Shown: positions 50,926 to 59,947, numbered from the stretch's first letter. The stretch: 64,000 nt of DNA from Flexivirga alba (GCF_042661025.1 NZ_JBHSWH010000001.1:3162001-3226000); one strand, 5' to 3'. Notes: generated by a model from the sequence alone, not told the origin. Translations and numbers: made by a program.

Positions 50926-51289
50926 TCGGCCGGCCTCACCGGAACATCGGCCCGGACGGGGTCGGTGTGCGGGACCGGCAGATCTCAACAGTCTTCCCTT
51001 ATCGCATGAAGACCGTGCATGGACGGCGCGAGGCTGTCACGGCGGGTTTCCGTGCCGGCTTGTTCAAAAGATCATCACCTTCGTTAGTCGGCGAAAGTGG
51101 ACCATGGCATCGGCGCGCACTCGCGGCGGAATGACGTGCGTATGCAATGTGCTGCCGGGGCTGCGCCGGTTCGCAAGGTTTCCCGGCTCTGTAGGGCAAC
51201 GAACGCAACGCGCGCGGAGCGGATACGGCGACGTGCAGTAATCGGTCGCCCGGTTCTACGCCGTCATTGCGATTAGGTATGTTCACGCT
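50926..51289. other. Gap without a convincing gene
   Basis: This 364-bp stretch follows deaD. No frame with coding character or known family was seen on either strand. The last part contains TAGGTATGTT (51274-51283), a possible -10 region close before the GTG at 51290, so the next gene may be transcribed with a very short leader. Confidence 0.4.
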
Positions 51290-51751
51290 GTGCCCAACAG
51301 ACCTCCAGCCGGACGGCCACCGTTTGCGCCGTCGCTCGCCGAGGCTGTTGGTCACGTAGTCCTCGAAGCAGCGCAATGCGAGGACACCTTCGGTGAACTG
51401 GTGATTCTGCACCGGGGCGTGGCTGACAGGCCCGACGGCGACTGGTGGACCAGCGGAGAGCGACTCGCCGAGGCAGTCTCGAGCCTCGATGATCCAGAAG
51501 CTGCTGACATGGCGCGCACCTACCGGTCCCTCCTAGACGACCGGCACAGGATCGTTCATGGACTCTGGCTCGGGTCTGGGGAAGGGTACGTCAACGTGCT
51601 GCGGGGCAAGTCGGTCAAGAAGGACCCTCAACGCCCCAACTACGACATGGCTACCGCCACCGAGAAGGCGATTCTGAACGTCGCCGCCGCGTTCAATCAA
51701 CTGGAAGCGCGCGCCAGCGACGCGGTCGCTCGCCACATGGGTCTCCACTGA
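51290..51751 (+). CDS. Small HEPN-like protein, function unknown
   Basis: A 153-residue, mostly helical protein. The segment YRSLLDDRHRIVHGLWL resembles the Rx4-6H motif region of HEPN domains (often RNxxxHG), preceded by helices SLAEAVGHVVLEAAQCEDTF and followed by TATEKAILNVAAAFNQLEAR. HEPN proteins include RNases of toxin-antitoxin and defence systems, but the canonical Asn after Arg is His here and no partner gene is adjacent. It opens the accessory block after deaD. GTG start; no ribosome-binding site is obvious. Confidence 0.5.
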   Translation: MPNRPPAGRPPFAPSLAEAVGHVVLEAAQCEDTFGELVILHRGVADRPDGDWWTSGERLAEAVSSLDDPEAADMARTYRSLLDDRHRIVHGLWLGSGEGYVNVLRGKSVKKDPQRPNYDMATATEKAILNVAAAFNQLEARASDAVARHMGLH

Positions 51752-51867
51752 CGGCGCACCGCTTGCGCACCTGAGTCGGCTACGCCAGTGGCGACAGCAA
51801 TACGCATGGTGTGTACATAGCGGCGGTAAGAAGCACCTAGGCTCGGCTGGGCCTCTAGAGTCGAAGC

Positions 51868-53430
51868 ATGTCTGAGAAACAGCCTCTCCTCGTAGAGGTC
51901 AACGCTGGGGAGTTTGCCGTCTTCGGTGGGATTGATCTGGACGGCGTCACGATCGAGCGGGCTCCACTCCTGCCGAGAGATACGAGGAAATCCTTCGAGG
52001 ACACTGTCTCGGCAGCGCTGGCTGCAGGAAACGTGGGCGCCCGAGCCGCTGCGGCCTTAGGGAGCTTTGAGGGGCTGGTACGCCTCAGCCCCGCGACGGT
52101 CGAGGCGATTAGCGCGGGGGCCACCCCCATGTCGAACGGCATGTTTAACCTTGGATCCTTGACCAACGGCAACGGCCAGATAGTTCAGACCATCCAGTGG
52201 ACACCTGCGGGGGCGACCACTCTGTCAGCGGCAGCCGCCACGATTGCCCCGGCGCTTGCGCTATTAGGTATCCAGCTGCAGCTTGTCAACATCATTCGGC
52301 TCGTGGAAGAAGGAAAGCGGCTGACTGATGCACTACTTGTCGAACTCCGCTCAGACAGCTGGGCCACGGTGCGGGCGCAGCACGAGGGAATGCTGGCGAT
52401 GGTAGCCGAGGCTCAAGCCATCGGCGCGGTGAATGACAATATCTGGCAAAACGTCCAAGGCAACGAGTTCGTTCTTCGCGATGCCCGAGAGGGATTCCGG
52501 CGGAAGGTAGATGAACACCTACTAAAGCTCGACCGCGCCAGTACGCCGACAGAACGGCGCGAGGTCCTCGACCACCACGGCGATGCCATCGTCGCGGACG
52601 TTCAGGGGCTGCTGCAAGCACAGGCGGCTTGGTTCACCTACCAGGCCATCCGTGCTGGAAACATACGGTTCAACAGCGATAGGGACTCAACTGCTCAAGA
52701 ACACCTGATCACCGTTGTTGCGAACGCCCGCCTTCAGCACGCTCAAGACCTCCGCGACGCCACCGGGCTGATAGACGCCCTCGTTCGGCGGTCCTCGGCC
52801 ATGGTGGAGGCGGAAGACTCGGCAAGTATTCCGTTCGGCAGGAAGCGCCGCGCGGCCAAGCAGGTGGCGTATGCCGGCAAGGCGCTTGCCCAGCAGTTGG
52901 CCACACTGCACGACGCGTGGGGCCTGATCGACCCACCACTGCCATCACCAAAGATCACGGCCCGCCAAGATGGCGACGATGTGGAGAGAAGCCTGCGTAT
53001 TATTCGCTGGCACTTGCATCCGGCTGAGCAGTTGCTTGCGATCACTGTCGCGCAAGACCAGTCATCCTCGCGCGACGCCTGGGCCTGGAAACTCCAAAAT
53101 GACTGGCTCGTCCTGGCTGTGACGAACGAACGCGTCGTTGTCGCCAAGCAGAAGATGTTCTACGCCAGGGGAGAGATCGTTGACGACATCCCCCTAAGCG
53201 ATCTTCGATACGTGCGTTACGAGCCCGGATCCGGAAAGCCAAATCGGTCTGAAGCGCGGATGGACATCACTACCGCGAAGGGTGATCTAAAGCTTAAGTT
53301 CGCTGACTGGGCCGCGGAGGGAAGGAGCCGCAAGGAGTTGGACTCTCTCGCTCTGTTGCTCCAGAGCCAGATGACACTCCCTGCCACAGAGGTGCCAGGA
53401 ATCCCCGACGCGATAACCGCCTCCGAGTAG
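51868..53430 (+). CDS. Coiled/helical protein with C-terminal PH-like domain
   Basis: A 520-residue soluble protein. Residues 60-330 are predominantly helical, with an apolar stretch around TLSAAAATIAPALALLGIQL. Residues about 385-505 look like a bacterial PH domain: AEQLLAITVAQDQ, DWLVLAVTNERVVVAKQKM, then IPLSDLRYVRYEPG and LKLKFADWA, ending in a helix. No catalytic motif is visible. Such PH-type C-termini are often found in phage-response or membrane-sensing proteins, but the role here is unknown. It has a good AUG start but a weak ribosome-binding site. Confidence 0.62.
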   Translation: MSEKQPLLVEVNAGEFAVFGGIDLDGVTIERAPLLPRDTRKSFEDTVSAALAAGNVGARAAAALGSFEGLVRLSPATVEAISAGATPMSNGMFNLGSLTNGNGQIVQTIQWTPAGATTLSAAAATIAPALALLGIQLQLVNIIRLVEEGKRLTDALLVELRSDSWATVRAQHEGMLAMVAEAQAIGAVNDNIWQNVQGNEFVLRDAREGFRRKVDEHLLKLDRASTPTERREVLDHHGDAIVADVQGLLQAQAAWFTYQAIRAGNIRFNSDRDSTAQEHLITVVANARLQHAQDLRDATGLIDALVRRSSAMVEAEDSASIPFGRKRRAAKQVAYAGKALAQQLATLHDAWGLIDPPLPSPKITARQDGDDVERSLRIIRWHLHPAEQLLAITVAQDQSSSRDAWAWKLQNDWLVLAVTNERVVVAKQKMFYARGEIVDDIPLSDLRYVRYEPGSGKPNRSEARMDITTAKGDLKLKFADWAAEGRSRKELDSLALLLQSQMTLPATEVPGIPDAITASE

Positions 53431-53681
53431 ACACCCCCTCGTCGAAGTCCGAACTGACCTGAACGTGTGACGGCGCGACTCCAGGCGAAGCGGGCTCAAT
53501 GTCCGGACGCGCCAGTCGCAGCGGATGCACGCATCTCGGGGCGCTGTCCGGACCAGCGCGCGGCTCGCGGCGGAAGGGGCGCCCTAGAGTCCTCGCTCAT
53601 GGAAGCCCTGTGACGCCGACCCGACCGAACATGTTGCCAACCGGCGGTCTGGTGAGGGCGCATGTCGCTAGGGTGCTCGGC

Positions 53682-54374
53682 GTGACCGACGCTGCGCCCG
53701 TAGCCGCCCTCTTGATCGATGCCGACAATGCCGCCTTGGGCAGCCTCGATCAGGTGCTTGCGGCGCTCGCAGACCATGGGGAACTCGCCGTTCGCCGGGC
53801 CTACGGAAACTGGTTCAAGTCCGCGCTCAAGGCCTGGGATCCGGAGTTGAACCGTCGCGGAATCCGGCCGGTCCAGCAGTCCGACCCGGTGAAGGGCAAG
53901 AATGCCACCGACCTTGCCCTGGTCATCGACGCCGTAGACCTCCACCACACGATCAGGCCAGACGTGTACGCCCTGGTCTCCAGCGACAGCGACTACGCCC
54001 CGCTGGCCCACTTTCTGCGCGAGCGCGGCGCGACGGTCATTGGGTTCGGCCGGGCGAACACCGCCCAGTCCTTCCGGGTCGCCTGCACCGTATTCGTCCC
54101 CATCGACGACGCGCCCGCTGGTCGGTCGAAGCCAGAACCCAAAAGGCAACCGACCCTCCCCGAGCTACTCGAGGGCGCGATCGCAAGGAACGCAGACAAA
54201 CAGGGCTGGGCCCGAGTCGGCGCAGTGGCGAACCACATGCGCCAACATCACGGGCAGTCCGCAAAGGACCACGGCAAGGCCACGTGGACCAAGGTGCTGA
54301 GGAGCCTCCCGGGCTACGAGTTCCGCAACGAGGGCACGACCAGCGTGGCCGTCCGCATCAAGAAGAGCGGATAG
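53682..54374 (+). CDS. NYN-domain RNase-like protein with C-terminal OST-HTH/LOTUS-like domain
   Basis: A 230-residue protein. The N-terminal PIN-like NYN fold has AALLIDADNA (first acidic site), KGKNATDLALVIDAVDL (second) and ALVSSDSDYAPLAHFLRERGATVIGFG (third), the LabA/DUF88 pattern of metal-dependent RNases. After a Pro/Lys linker, residues about 155-230 (LPELLEGAIARNADKQGWARV, then YEFRNEGTTSVAVRIKK) look like the OST-HTH/LOTUS RNA-binding domain known to be paired with NYN. The start is uncertain: GTG 53682 leaves the fold complete; GTG 53610 or ATG 53631 would add up to 24 residues. Confidence 0.82.
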   Translation: MTDAAPVAALLIDADNAALGSLDQVLAALADHGELAVRRAYGNWFKSALKAWDPELNRRGIRPVQQSDPVKGKNATDLALVIDAVDLHHTIRPDVYALVSSDSDYAPLAHFLRERGATVIGFGRANTAQSFRVACTVFVPIDDAPAGRSKPEPKRQPTLPELLEGAIARNADKQGWARVGAVANHMRQHHGQSAKDHGKATWTKVLRSLPGYEFRNEGTTSVAVRIKKSG

Positions 54375-54491
54375 TCAGTCCCGAGGGCAGCCAGCACGGT
54401 CAGCACGCGGCGAAGAGACGCAGTCACCTCGAACCGGGGTCGAGGTGAGTGCTGCGATTTCTTCGGTGTGCGCCACCGTAAACTTCGGCGC

Positions 54492-55404
54492 GTGAGCAAC
54501 TCTCCGGTGTACCCCACGATGGAGGACGTCATCGGCGACACCCCGCTGGTCCGTCTGCAGCGCCTACCCGGGCCGGAGAACGAACGCCGCGGCAACGTGC
54601 TGCTCGCCAAGCTCGAGGGGAACAACCCGGCCGGCTCGGTGAAGGACCGGCCGGCGATTGCCATGATCCGGGGGCTGAGGCGCGAGGGGAGATCTCCCCG
54701 GCGACACCCTCCTGGAAGCCACGTCGGGCAACACCGGGATCGGCTTGGCGATGGCGGCGGCGATCAGCGGCTACCCACTGGTCATCGTGATCCCCGAGGA
54801 CGCCTCCACCGAGCGGATCCAGACGATGAGGGCGTACGGAGCCGACTTGGTCCTCACCCCTGCAGATGGCGGCATGGAAGAGGCCCGGGACGTCGTCACG
54901 CGGATGGAGCGGGAGGGCCGCGGCCGGGTCATGGACCAGTTCGGCAACCCGGACAACCCCCGTGCTCACCAGGACGGGACGGGCCCGGAGCTGTGGCGCC
55001 AGACCGACGGACGGATCACACACTTCGTGTCCGCGATGGGCACCACCGGCACAATCACCGGGGTCTCGCGGTTCCTGAAGTCGCGAAACTCCAGCATTCA
55101 GATCGTCGGGGCACAGCCCGCGGAGGGCTCCAAGATCCCCGGGATCCGCGCCTGGCCACCGGAGTACGTGCCGAAGATCTTCGACCCGTCGACGGTGGAC
55201 CGGACCGTGGAGGTCACCCAGACGGACGCCGAGGAGACGGCCCGCCGGCTGGCCCGCGAGGAGGGCATCTTCGGTGGTGTCTCAGCGGCCGGCGCCTGCT
55301 GGGCCGCCCTGCAGGTGGCCCACGAGGTCGAGGGGGCGACGATCGTCTTCGTGGTCTGCGATCGCGGTGACCGGTACCTCTCCAGCGGCGTGTTCCCCTC
55401 CTGA
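54492..55404 (+). pseudogene. cysM: Cysteine synthase B-like (CysM), twice frameshifted
   Basis: A PLP-dependent beta-replacing enzyme that makes cysteine from O-acetylserine or a related donor. The first frame holds IGDTPLVRLQRL and the PLP lysine segment NNPAGSVKDRPA. The last frame holds the PLP-phosphate loop neighbourhood (LVIVIPEDASTERI, AMGTTGTITGVSRFL) and EGIFGGVSAAGA. One base is missing from the GGGGG run at 54670-54674 (CGG GGG GCT expected) and one from the CCCC run at 54696-54699 (TCC CCC GGC expected); restoring both regenerates the usual GEISPGDTLLEATSGNTGIGLA. Full length would be 304 residues. Two repairs 25 bp apart point to sequence error. GTG 54492 is the likely start. 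Confidence 0.88.
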
Positions 55405-56120
55405 GATTTTGGGCTGACGCTCGGAGACATCCACTCCCTAACGCGCGTCATGAAGTTCCAATCCGTCCGCGAACGTCAGGTCGACTTGCGGCTATGACGA
55501 ACGGCTCGTTACGGCTCAATTGCAGGCGGAGTCAGCGGATGGACGGATACGCGGGCAAAACGCGCCGCGAGTGATGATCTCAGCGGAGCATTACGCAGTA
55601 GAGCGACAACCAACTCGCGCCACACACGAAGCCCCAGGACCAGTATCCAGGGCCAAGATCACGCAAGATCTTCTCCCGGTCATTAGGTCGTTCCGCGAGC
55701 CTTCGGCCGAGCGCGTACGTGTCCCCCCACACTCGCCACGACGTACCTGCTGTCGCCAACAACAGCGCCGGCCACTTGAGGAGGTACGAACGACTCGCGG
55801 AGGAACACGTATCCGATAAGCGTCATCAAAGGAATGAATCCGAAGACCACGAAGGACTGCAGGCGTTGCCATGCGGCTGGACTGATCGGGATAGGTTCGT
55901 TAGCCATACCAGCATCGTGCCGAGCGACACCGACATGCGCTCGATGCAACTAGGGGCCTTGGAGACGGTGGCGGTGTCGGCAGGCGGTCTCGCGATGGAC
56001 GAGGTCGTCCCCTCCGAATCGATCACAGACCCCCTCAAGCGCAACCCCGTCCCGGCGATATGACGCGCTCGGCGGTGCACGTCCGTACCTAAGGGATGCG
56101 TCGCACCCAGACTAGGGCGC
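55405..56120. other. Long gap with only a doubtful minus-strand remnant
   Basis: This 716-bp region separates cysM from the UDG-like gene. On the plus strand no frame has coding character. On the minus strand two overlapping frames (55580-55907) could be one small membrane protein split by a shift, listed separately. No tRNA, repeat or clear terminator was seen. Confidence 0.4.
55580..55907 (-). pseudogene. Possible small membrane protein split by a frameshift
   Basis: Reading leftwards, one frame gives MANEPIPISPAAWQRLQSFV, then VFGFIPLMTLIGYVFLRESF, a plausible membrane helix. A second frame gives LLLATAGTSWRVWGDTYALG, then RRLAERPNDREKILRDLGPG and WGFVCGASWLSLYCVMLR, another hydrophobic end. 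Joined near 55760 they would form a protein of about 105 residues with two membrane segments. No ribosome-binding site is evident and the joint does not lie in a homopolymer, so this is weak. Confidence 0.3.
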
Positions 56121-56846
56121 ATGAGGACGAACCCGGACGGAACAGACGACTCTCGGACGCTCTTCGATGAGCTGCTCGATCTCGTGCCCACAGAGCTATA
56201 TCGAGAGTTTGGCGAGGTGTTCTACTCCGGCGCCACTTCGTTCGAGCAGCCATCGATGATCTATCTGCTGGGATTCAATCCGGGTGGAGACCCCTCGAAG
56301 GCAGAGTTAGGCCGCTACACGATTGCGTCCGATCTGGAGGCATCCCGCAGGCCCGAGAGGCGCGACTGGTCTGGCTTCGAAGACGACTGGCGGGATTTCG
56401 GTCCTGGCGCGGTCTCGTTCCAGCGGCGAGTCCGGCACCTGATCTCCGCATGCGGGGTCGGTGACCTTCGCAAGGTGCCGAGTAGCAATGCCATCTTTGT
56501 TCGGAGCGCGCGCATTGAGAGTCTGGACGCTCAACGCACAAAGACACTTCTTCGTGACTGCTGGGCTGTCCACGAGAAGGTCATTTCGGCCTTGGGCGTT
56601 CGAGTCGTCGTCTGTTTTGGACGGGCGGCAGGCGAGTGGATCAGGGCTCAGGTCGGCGCGAACGGCGAAATGGCAAGCGATACCTTTACCGAGACAAATG
56701 AGCGTCGATGGCGAAGTACGACCCACCATGGCCGAGACGGTATCCAGGTTGTGACGCTAAGCCATCCGAGCGTTGCGGACTGGACTAACCCGCGTTCGGA
56801 CCCAACCGGCCTTGTCGTCAGAGCACTGGAACGTGCAGGAGGCTAG
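56121..56846 (+). CDS. Uracil-DNA-glycosylase-like fold protein
   Basis: A 241-residue soluble protein. YLLGFNPGGDPS near residue 55 resembles the GxNPG active-site loop of UDG-superfamily enzymes. SNAIFVRSARIE and VVVCFGRAAGEWI match core strands, and LSHPSVADW near the end fits the HPS motif. The order strand-GxNPG, helix, VVxxGR, SHPS supports a UDG fold, but the substrate and activity are unknown. It lies just upstream of the CBASS pair in the same direction with a 320-bp gap. ATG 56121 has no strong ribosome-binding site. Confidence 0.55.
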   Translation: MRTNPDGTDDSRTLFDELLDLVPTELYREFGEVFYSGATSFEQPSMIYLLGFNPGGDPSKAELGRYTIASDLEASRRPERRDWSGFEDDWRDFGPGAVSFQRRVRHLISACGVGDLRKVPSSNAIFVRSARIESLDAQRTKTLLRDCWAVHEKVISALGVRVVVCFGRAAGEWIRAQVGANGEMASDTFTETNERRWRSTTHHGRDGIQVVTLSHPSVADWTNPRSDPTGLVVRALERAGG

Positions 56847-57166
56847 TCGTCCTGGGTCGGTGTCGCGACGACGAAGCAGTGTCCGCTGCGCGGCGGTATG
56901 ACGCAGGACAGTGCATCAAGCCCCTAGGGCTTCCACTCCACAGTGAGGCTCTTGCTCGTCGAGCCATGCAAAGCCTGCGACGGCATGGGGTGTCCGACGA
57001 CGAAGCCAAATGGCTGGTACGGCAGGCGTTGGTAGGCGGTGGTGTAGGCCGGGCCCTGTCGGACCTGGTCGATACGCTTGACGACCAAGATCGCGTGATT
57101 GTCAGCGCGAACAGGTACCCCAGGGGTTTCGAACCTCACCGGTGGACGATGGGTGAGGAGATGGGC
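56847..57166. other. Gap upstream of the CBASS genes
   Basis: This 320-bp region is open in the frame of the next gene from 56879, and that frame could encode an N-terminal extension (for example SDDEAKWLVRQALVGGGVGR). I left it out because no ribosome-binding site precedes the upstream starts, whereas GAGGAG sits 6 bp before the ATG at 57167 and that start gives the usual effector length. If the extension is translated, the effector would have an extra helical domain of about 95 residues. Confidence 0.4.
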
Positions 57167-58342
57167 ATGGCAGGTGATGGTGGCCGTGGTCGCATCAGCG
57201 ACACGGAGCGGTTCAAGGTGTACCTGCGGTCCGGAGGTCGGTGCGCCATGTGCGGGAGGTACCTGCTCGAGGGGACGGTGACGCGTCGCCCGATGCGGCT
57301 CGGCGAGCTCGCGCACATCGTGGGCGCCAAGCAGACGCCCGGTTCGCCGCGCGGCATAAACCCGCTCCCCAAGAGCGAACGTGAGAAGGCCGACAACCTG
57401 ATGCTCGTGTGCCGTGACGAGCACACCGAGCTGGACCGCAAGGGCACCCTCGACGTGATGACAGTCGAGAAGCTCCGCGCCATCAAACGGGACCACGAGG
57501 CGTGGATCTACCGGATGACGGGCCTGGACCGGAATCGCGGCACTACGGTCCTGCGGATGCTGGGGCGGATCCGTGGTAACACAGTCGAGCTGGCCAGGCC
57601 GACCGCGTCGTCGGCGATCCTCGAATCCGACGACCGGTTCCCTGACTTCCCGCTGAGTCACGACCTCCACGGCATCGAGATCGACCTCCAACGGCTGCCC
57701 GGCGAGGGCACGAACGAGTACTGGAAGACCGGCATGGCTGCCATCAACGAGGTCATCGAGCACAAGCTCAAGGACGCCGTCGCGGACGGCACCGTGCAAC
57801 ACGTCAGCGTGTTCGCGTTCGCCCGGCTTCCGCTGCTGGTGTACCTCGGCAGCCGCCTCGACGACACGTACGGCGTCGAGCTGTACCAGCGCCACCGCTC
57901 GACGGACTCATGGGCGTGGCCAAACACGGATGCGCCGACGCCGCGGTTCGGGGTGACGTCCGAGCGTGCAAACGACGCGGCCGCCAGCTCACCCGCAGTT
58001 CTGATTTTGAACGTGTCCGGCACCGTGCACCCCGATGAGCTGCCCCAGGACCTGCGCGGCCTCAACCGTCACGTCCTCGCGCCCGTCGGCGGCACCCAGG
58101 CTGGTGTGGACGTCATCAACTCGCCGGAAGCAGTCGCCGCGTTCCGGCACGCGGTTCGGTCCCTGCTGTCCGACCTGGAGGTCTCCGACAAGAAAATGCC
58201 CGTCCTGCACTTAGTTGGCGCGCTGCCGCTCGCGGCCGCTGTCGCGCTCGGTCAGGCACGCGACCCGCACGTCCATCCGACGTTTGCCATCTACTGGCGC
58301 ACCGACGACGGCACCTACGAGCACGCCCTGGACCTGGTATGA
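57167..58342 (+). CDS. cap5: CBASS effector, HNH endonuclease-SAVED (Cap5-like)
   Basis: A 391-residue anti-phage effector. Residues about 15-100 are an HNH nuclease: zinc cysteines in RCAMCG (Cys26, Cys29), GELAHIVG with His50, Asn77 in ADNLMLVC and His86 in DEHTELD. Residues about 155-391 are a SAVED domain (HDLHGIEIDLQRLPGEGTNE, SVFAFARLPLLVYLGSRL, SPAVLILNVSG, HLVGALPLAAAVALGQA), which binds the cyclic oligonucleotide made by the adjacent synthase and switches on DNA cleavage. It overlaps the synthase by 4 bp (ATGA), giving stoichiometric translation. The start choice is explained in the preceding gap. Confidence 0.9.
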   Translation: MAGDGGRGRISDTERFKVYLRSGGRCAMCGRYLLEGTVTRRPMRLGELAHIVGAKQTPGSPRGINPLPKSEREKADNLMLVCRDEHTELDRKGTLDVMTVEKLRAIKRDHEAWIYRMTGLDRNRGTTVLRMLGRIRGNTVELARPTASSAILESDDRFPDFPLSHDLHGIEIDLQRLPGEGTNEYWKTGMAAINEVIEHKLKDAVADGTVQHVSVFAFARLPLLVYLGSRLDDTYGVELYQRHRSTDSWAWPNTDAPTPRFGVTSERANDAAASSPAVLILNVSGTVHPDELPQDLRGLNRHVLAPVGGTQAGVDVINSPEAVAAFRHAVRSLLSDLEVSDKKMPVLHLVGALPLAAAVALGQARDPHVHPTFAIYWRTDDGTYEHALDLV

Positions 58343-59661
58343 AGCTCATCGCGTACCACGAGGCGTTCCTCAAGGACACCGTCAACCTGAACCGCAGCCG
58401 CCTGGACCAGCTGGGCACCCGCGTCAGCAGGATCGTGTCGGCCTTGGAGGAGGATGACGAGGTCGGCGACATCCTCGTCGGGCACATCCCGCAGGGATCC
58501 TGGGCGCACAATACGATCATCAAGCCGTTGAACAACCACGAGTTCGACGCCGACATCCTCGTCGAGCTCGAAGAGCAGGCCAATTGGTCCGAGCGCGACT
58601 ACATCACCGCCGTCCGGGACGCGTTCAAGCGGTCCACGACCTACAAGCCACTGGTCCGCAAGAAAAACCGATGCGTCCGCATCGGCTATAACAACGACTG
58701 CCACGTCGACGTTGTCCCGTACATCAAGCTCTCCGACGGGCGCCAAGTCATCGTGAACTGGGCCGAGGCGAAATTCGAAGAGACCAATCCCGACGGATTC
58801 ACCAGCTGGATGAAGGAGCGCGACGACTTCGCGCTGAAGAACCTCCGCAAGGTTTTGCGTCTCCTGAAGAACCTGCGTGACTTCAAGCAGACCTTCACCA
58901 TCCCGTCGGTCATCTTGACCTTGCTGGTCGCCGAACGCGTCACGTCGTGGGACGCGGACCAGCGCTACAAGGACGTGCCGACGGCGCTGAAGAACATGCT
59001 TAACGACCTCGACCAGTGGCTCGACATGTACCCGTTGATGCCCTGGCTCGAGGACCCGTCGTGCCCGGGCACCTACTTCAACCACCGCTGGAATGAGGGC
59101 CAGTACAAGAACTTCACGACCATGGTGAAGAAGTACGCCGCGTGGGTCAGCGAGGCGTACGACGAACCGGACAAGGCGATCAGCCTGGCCGCCTGGCAGA
59201 AGGTGTTCGGCGACGGCTTCAAGGCGCCCGCTGTCGCTTTGTCGGCGTCGGCGTCCGAGTCGGCGCCCCCGACCCCGGTACGGCTGGAGCGGGCCCCGAA
59301 CGAGCAGTACATCGAGGAGTTCGGGTTCACCATCAACCTGACTCACGTCGCCCACATCGACGCGACCGCGCTGATGGATGGGTGGCGCAAGAAGGACTTG
59401 CGCCGGCTTCGCTGGTTGGCCCGCAACTGTCAGCTCGACTTCAAGGTCACGACCGACGTCCAGGAGCCGTACGACGTGTACTGGAAGGTCCGGAACGTGG
59501 GCGTGGCCGAGCATCGACTACGCGGCGAGATCACGCCCGACGACGGACGTCGGACCAAGCGGGAGAACACCCTCTACCCAGGTCGTCACTACGTCGAGGC
59601 GTACATCGTTAAGGACGGGCAGGTGCGCGCCATGGACCGCCACGGCGTGCCCATCGAGTAG
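58339..59661 (+). CDS. cdn: CBASS CD-NTase cyclic-oligonucleotide synthase with AGS-C sensor
   Basis: A 440-residue nucleotidyltransferase. The catalytic pattern is GSW (53-55), EFDADILVEL (Asp70, Asp72) and CHVDVVPY (Asp124), with the helical OAS-like C-terminal half to about residue 300. Residues about 320-440 match the AGS-C (adenylyl/guanylyl and SMODS C-terminal sensor) domain: DVYWKVRNVGVAEHRLRGEI, then ENTLYPGRHYVEAYIVKDGQ and DRHGVPIE. On infection it would make a cyclic di- or trinucleotide that activates the HNH-SAVED effector upstream. No Cap2/Cap3, HORMA/TRIP13 or other accessory gene is adjacent, so the operon is a minimal two-gene CBASS. The product nucleotide cannot be predicted. 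Confidence 0.9.
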   Translation: MKLIAYHEAFLKDTVNLNRSRLDQLGTRVSRIVSALEEDDEVGDILVGHIPQGSWAHNTIIKPLNNHEFDADILVELEEQANWSERDYITAVRDAFKRSTTYKPLVRKKNRCVRIGYNNDCHVDVVPYIKLSDGRQVIVNWAEAKFEETNPDGFTSWMKERDDFALKNLRKVLRLLKNLRDFKQTFTIPSVILTLLVAERVTSWDADQRYKDVPTALKNMLNDLDQWLDMYPLMPWLEDPSCPGTYFNHRWNEGQYKNFTTMVKKYAAWVSEAYDEPDKAISLAAWQKVFGDGFKAPAVALSASASESAPPTPVRLERAPNEQYIEEFGFTINLTHVAHIDATALMDGWRKKDLRRLRWLARNCQLDFKVTTDVQEPYDVYWKVRNVGVAEHRLRGEITPDDGRRTKRENTLYPGRHYVEAYIVKDGQVRAMDRHGVPIE

Positions 59662-59947
59662 CTGCGGCTCCGCCCAGCGGCCCCTCGGCGGACACAGCCC
59701 CGCCCCTACGCCCATGAGCGGCGCCCGTCAATCATTGCCGTACTCCCACTCATCGGTGCGGATCGTCCGACGCTCGCCGGAATCCGGGTGGCGCGTACCC
59801 CGCTTCCGCGGTGCCCTGCACCCGAGCGAGTTGCCACTGGTGGGAACTGAAACTCCCGAAGAAGAATCTGCGAGTGACGCGTCACAGTGGGCGGAGTGTG
59901 CCAATGCTATTAGCCTCTCGCGGCAGACGCGGGAGGGCGATGGCCCT

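Noticed and set aside
57127..57145. tRNA-like T arm (GGGGTTTCGAACCTC) before the CBASS effector as an attachment site
   Set aside because: The base before TTC is T, not the G required at the end of the T stem, and no acceptor strand or CCA follows.
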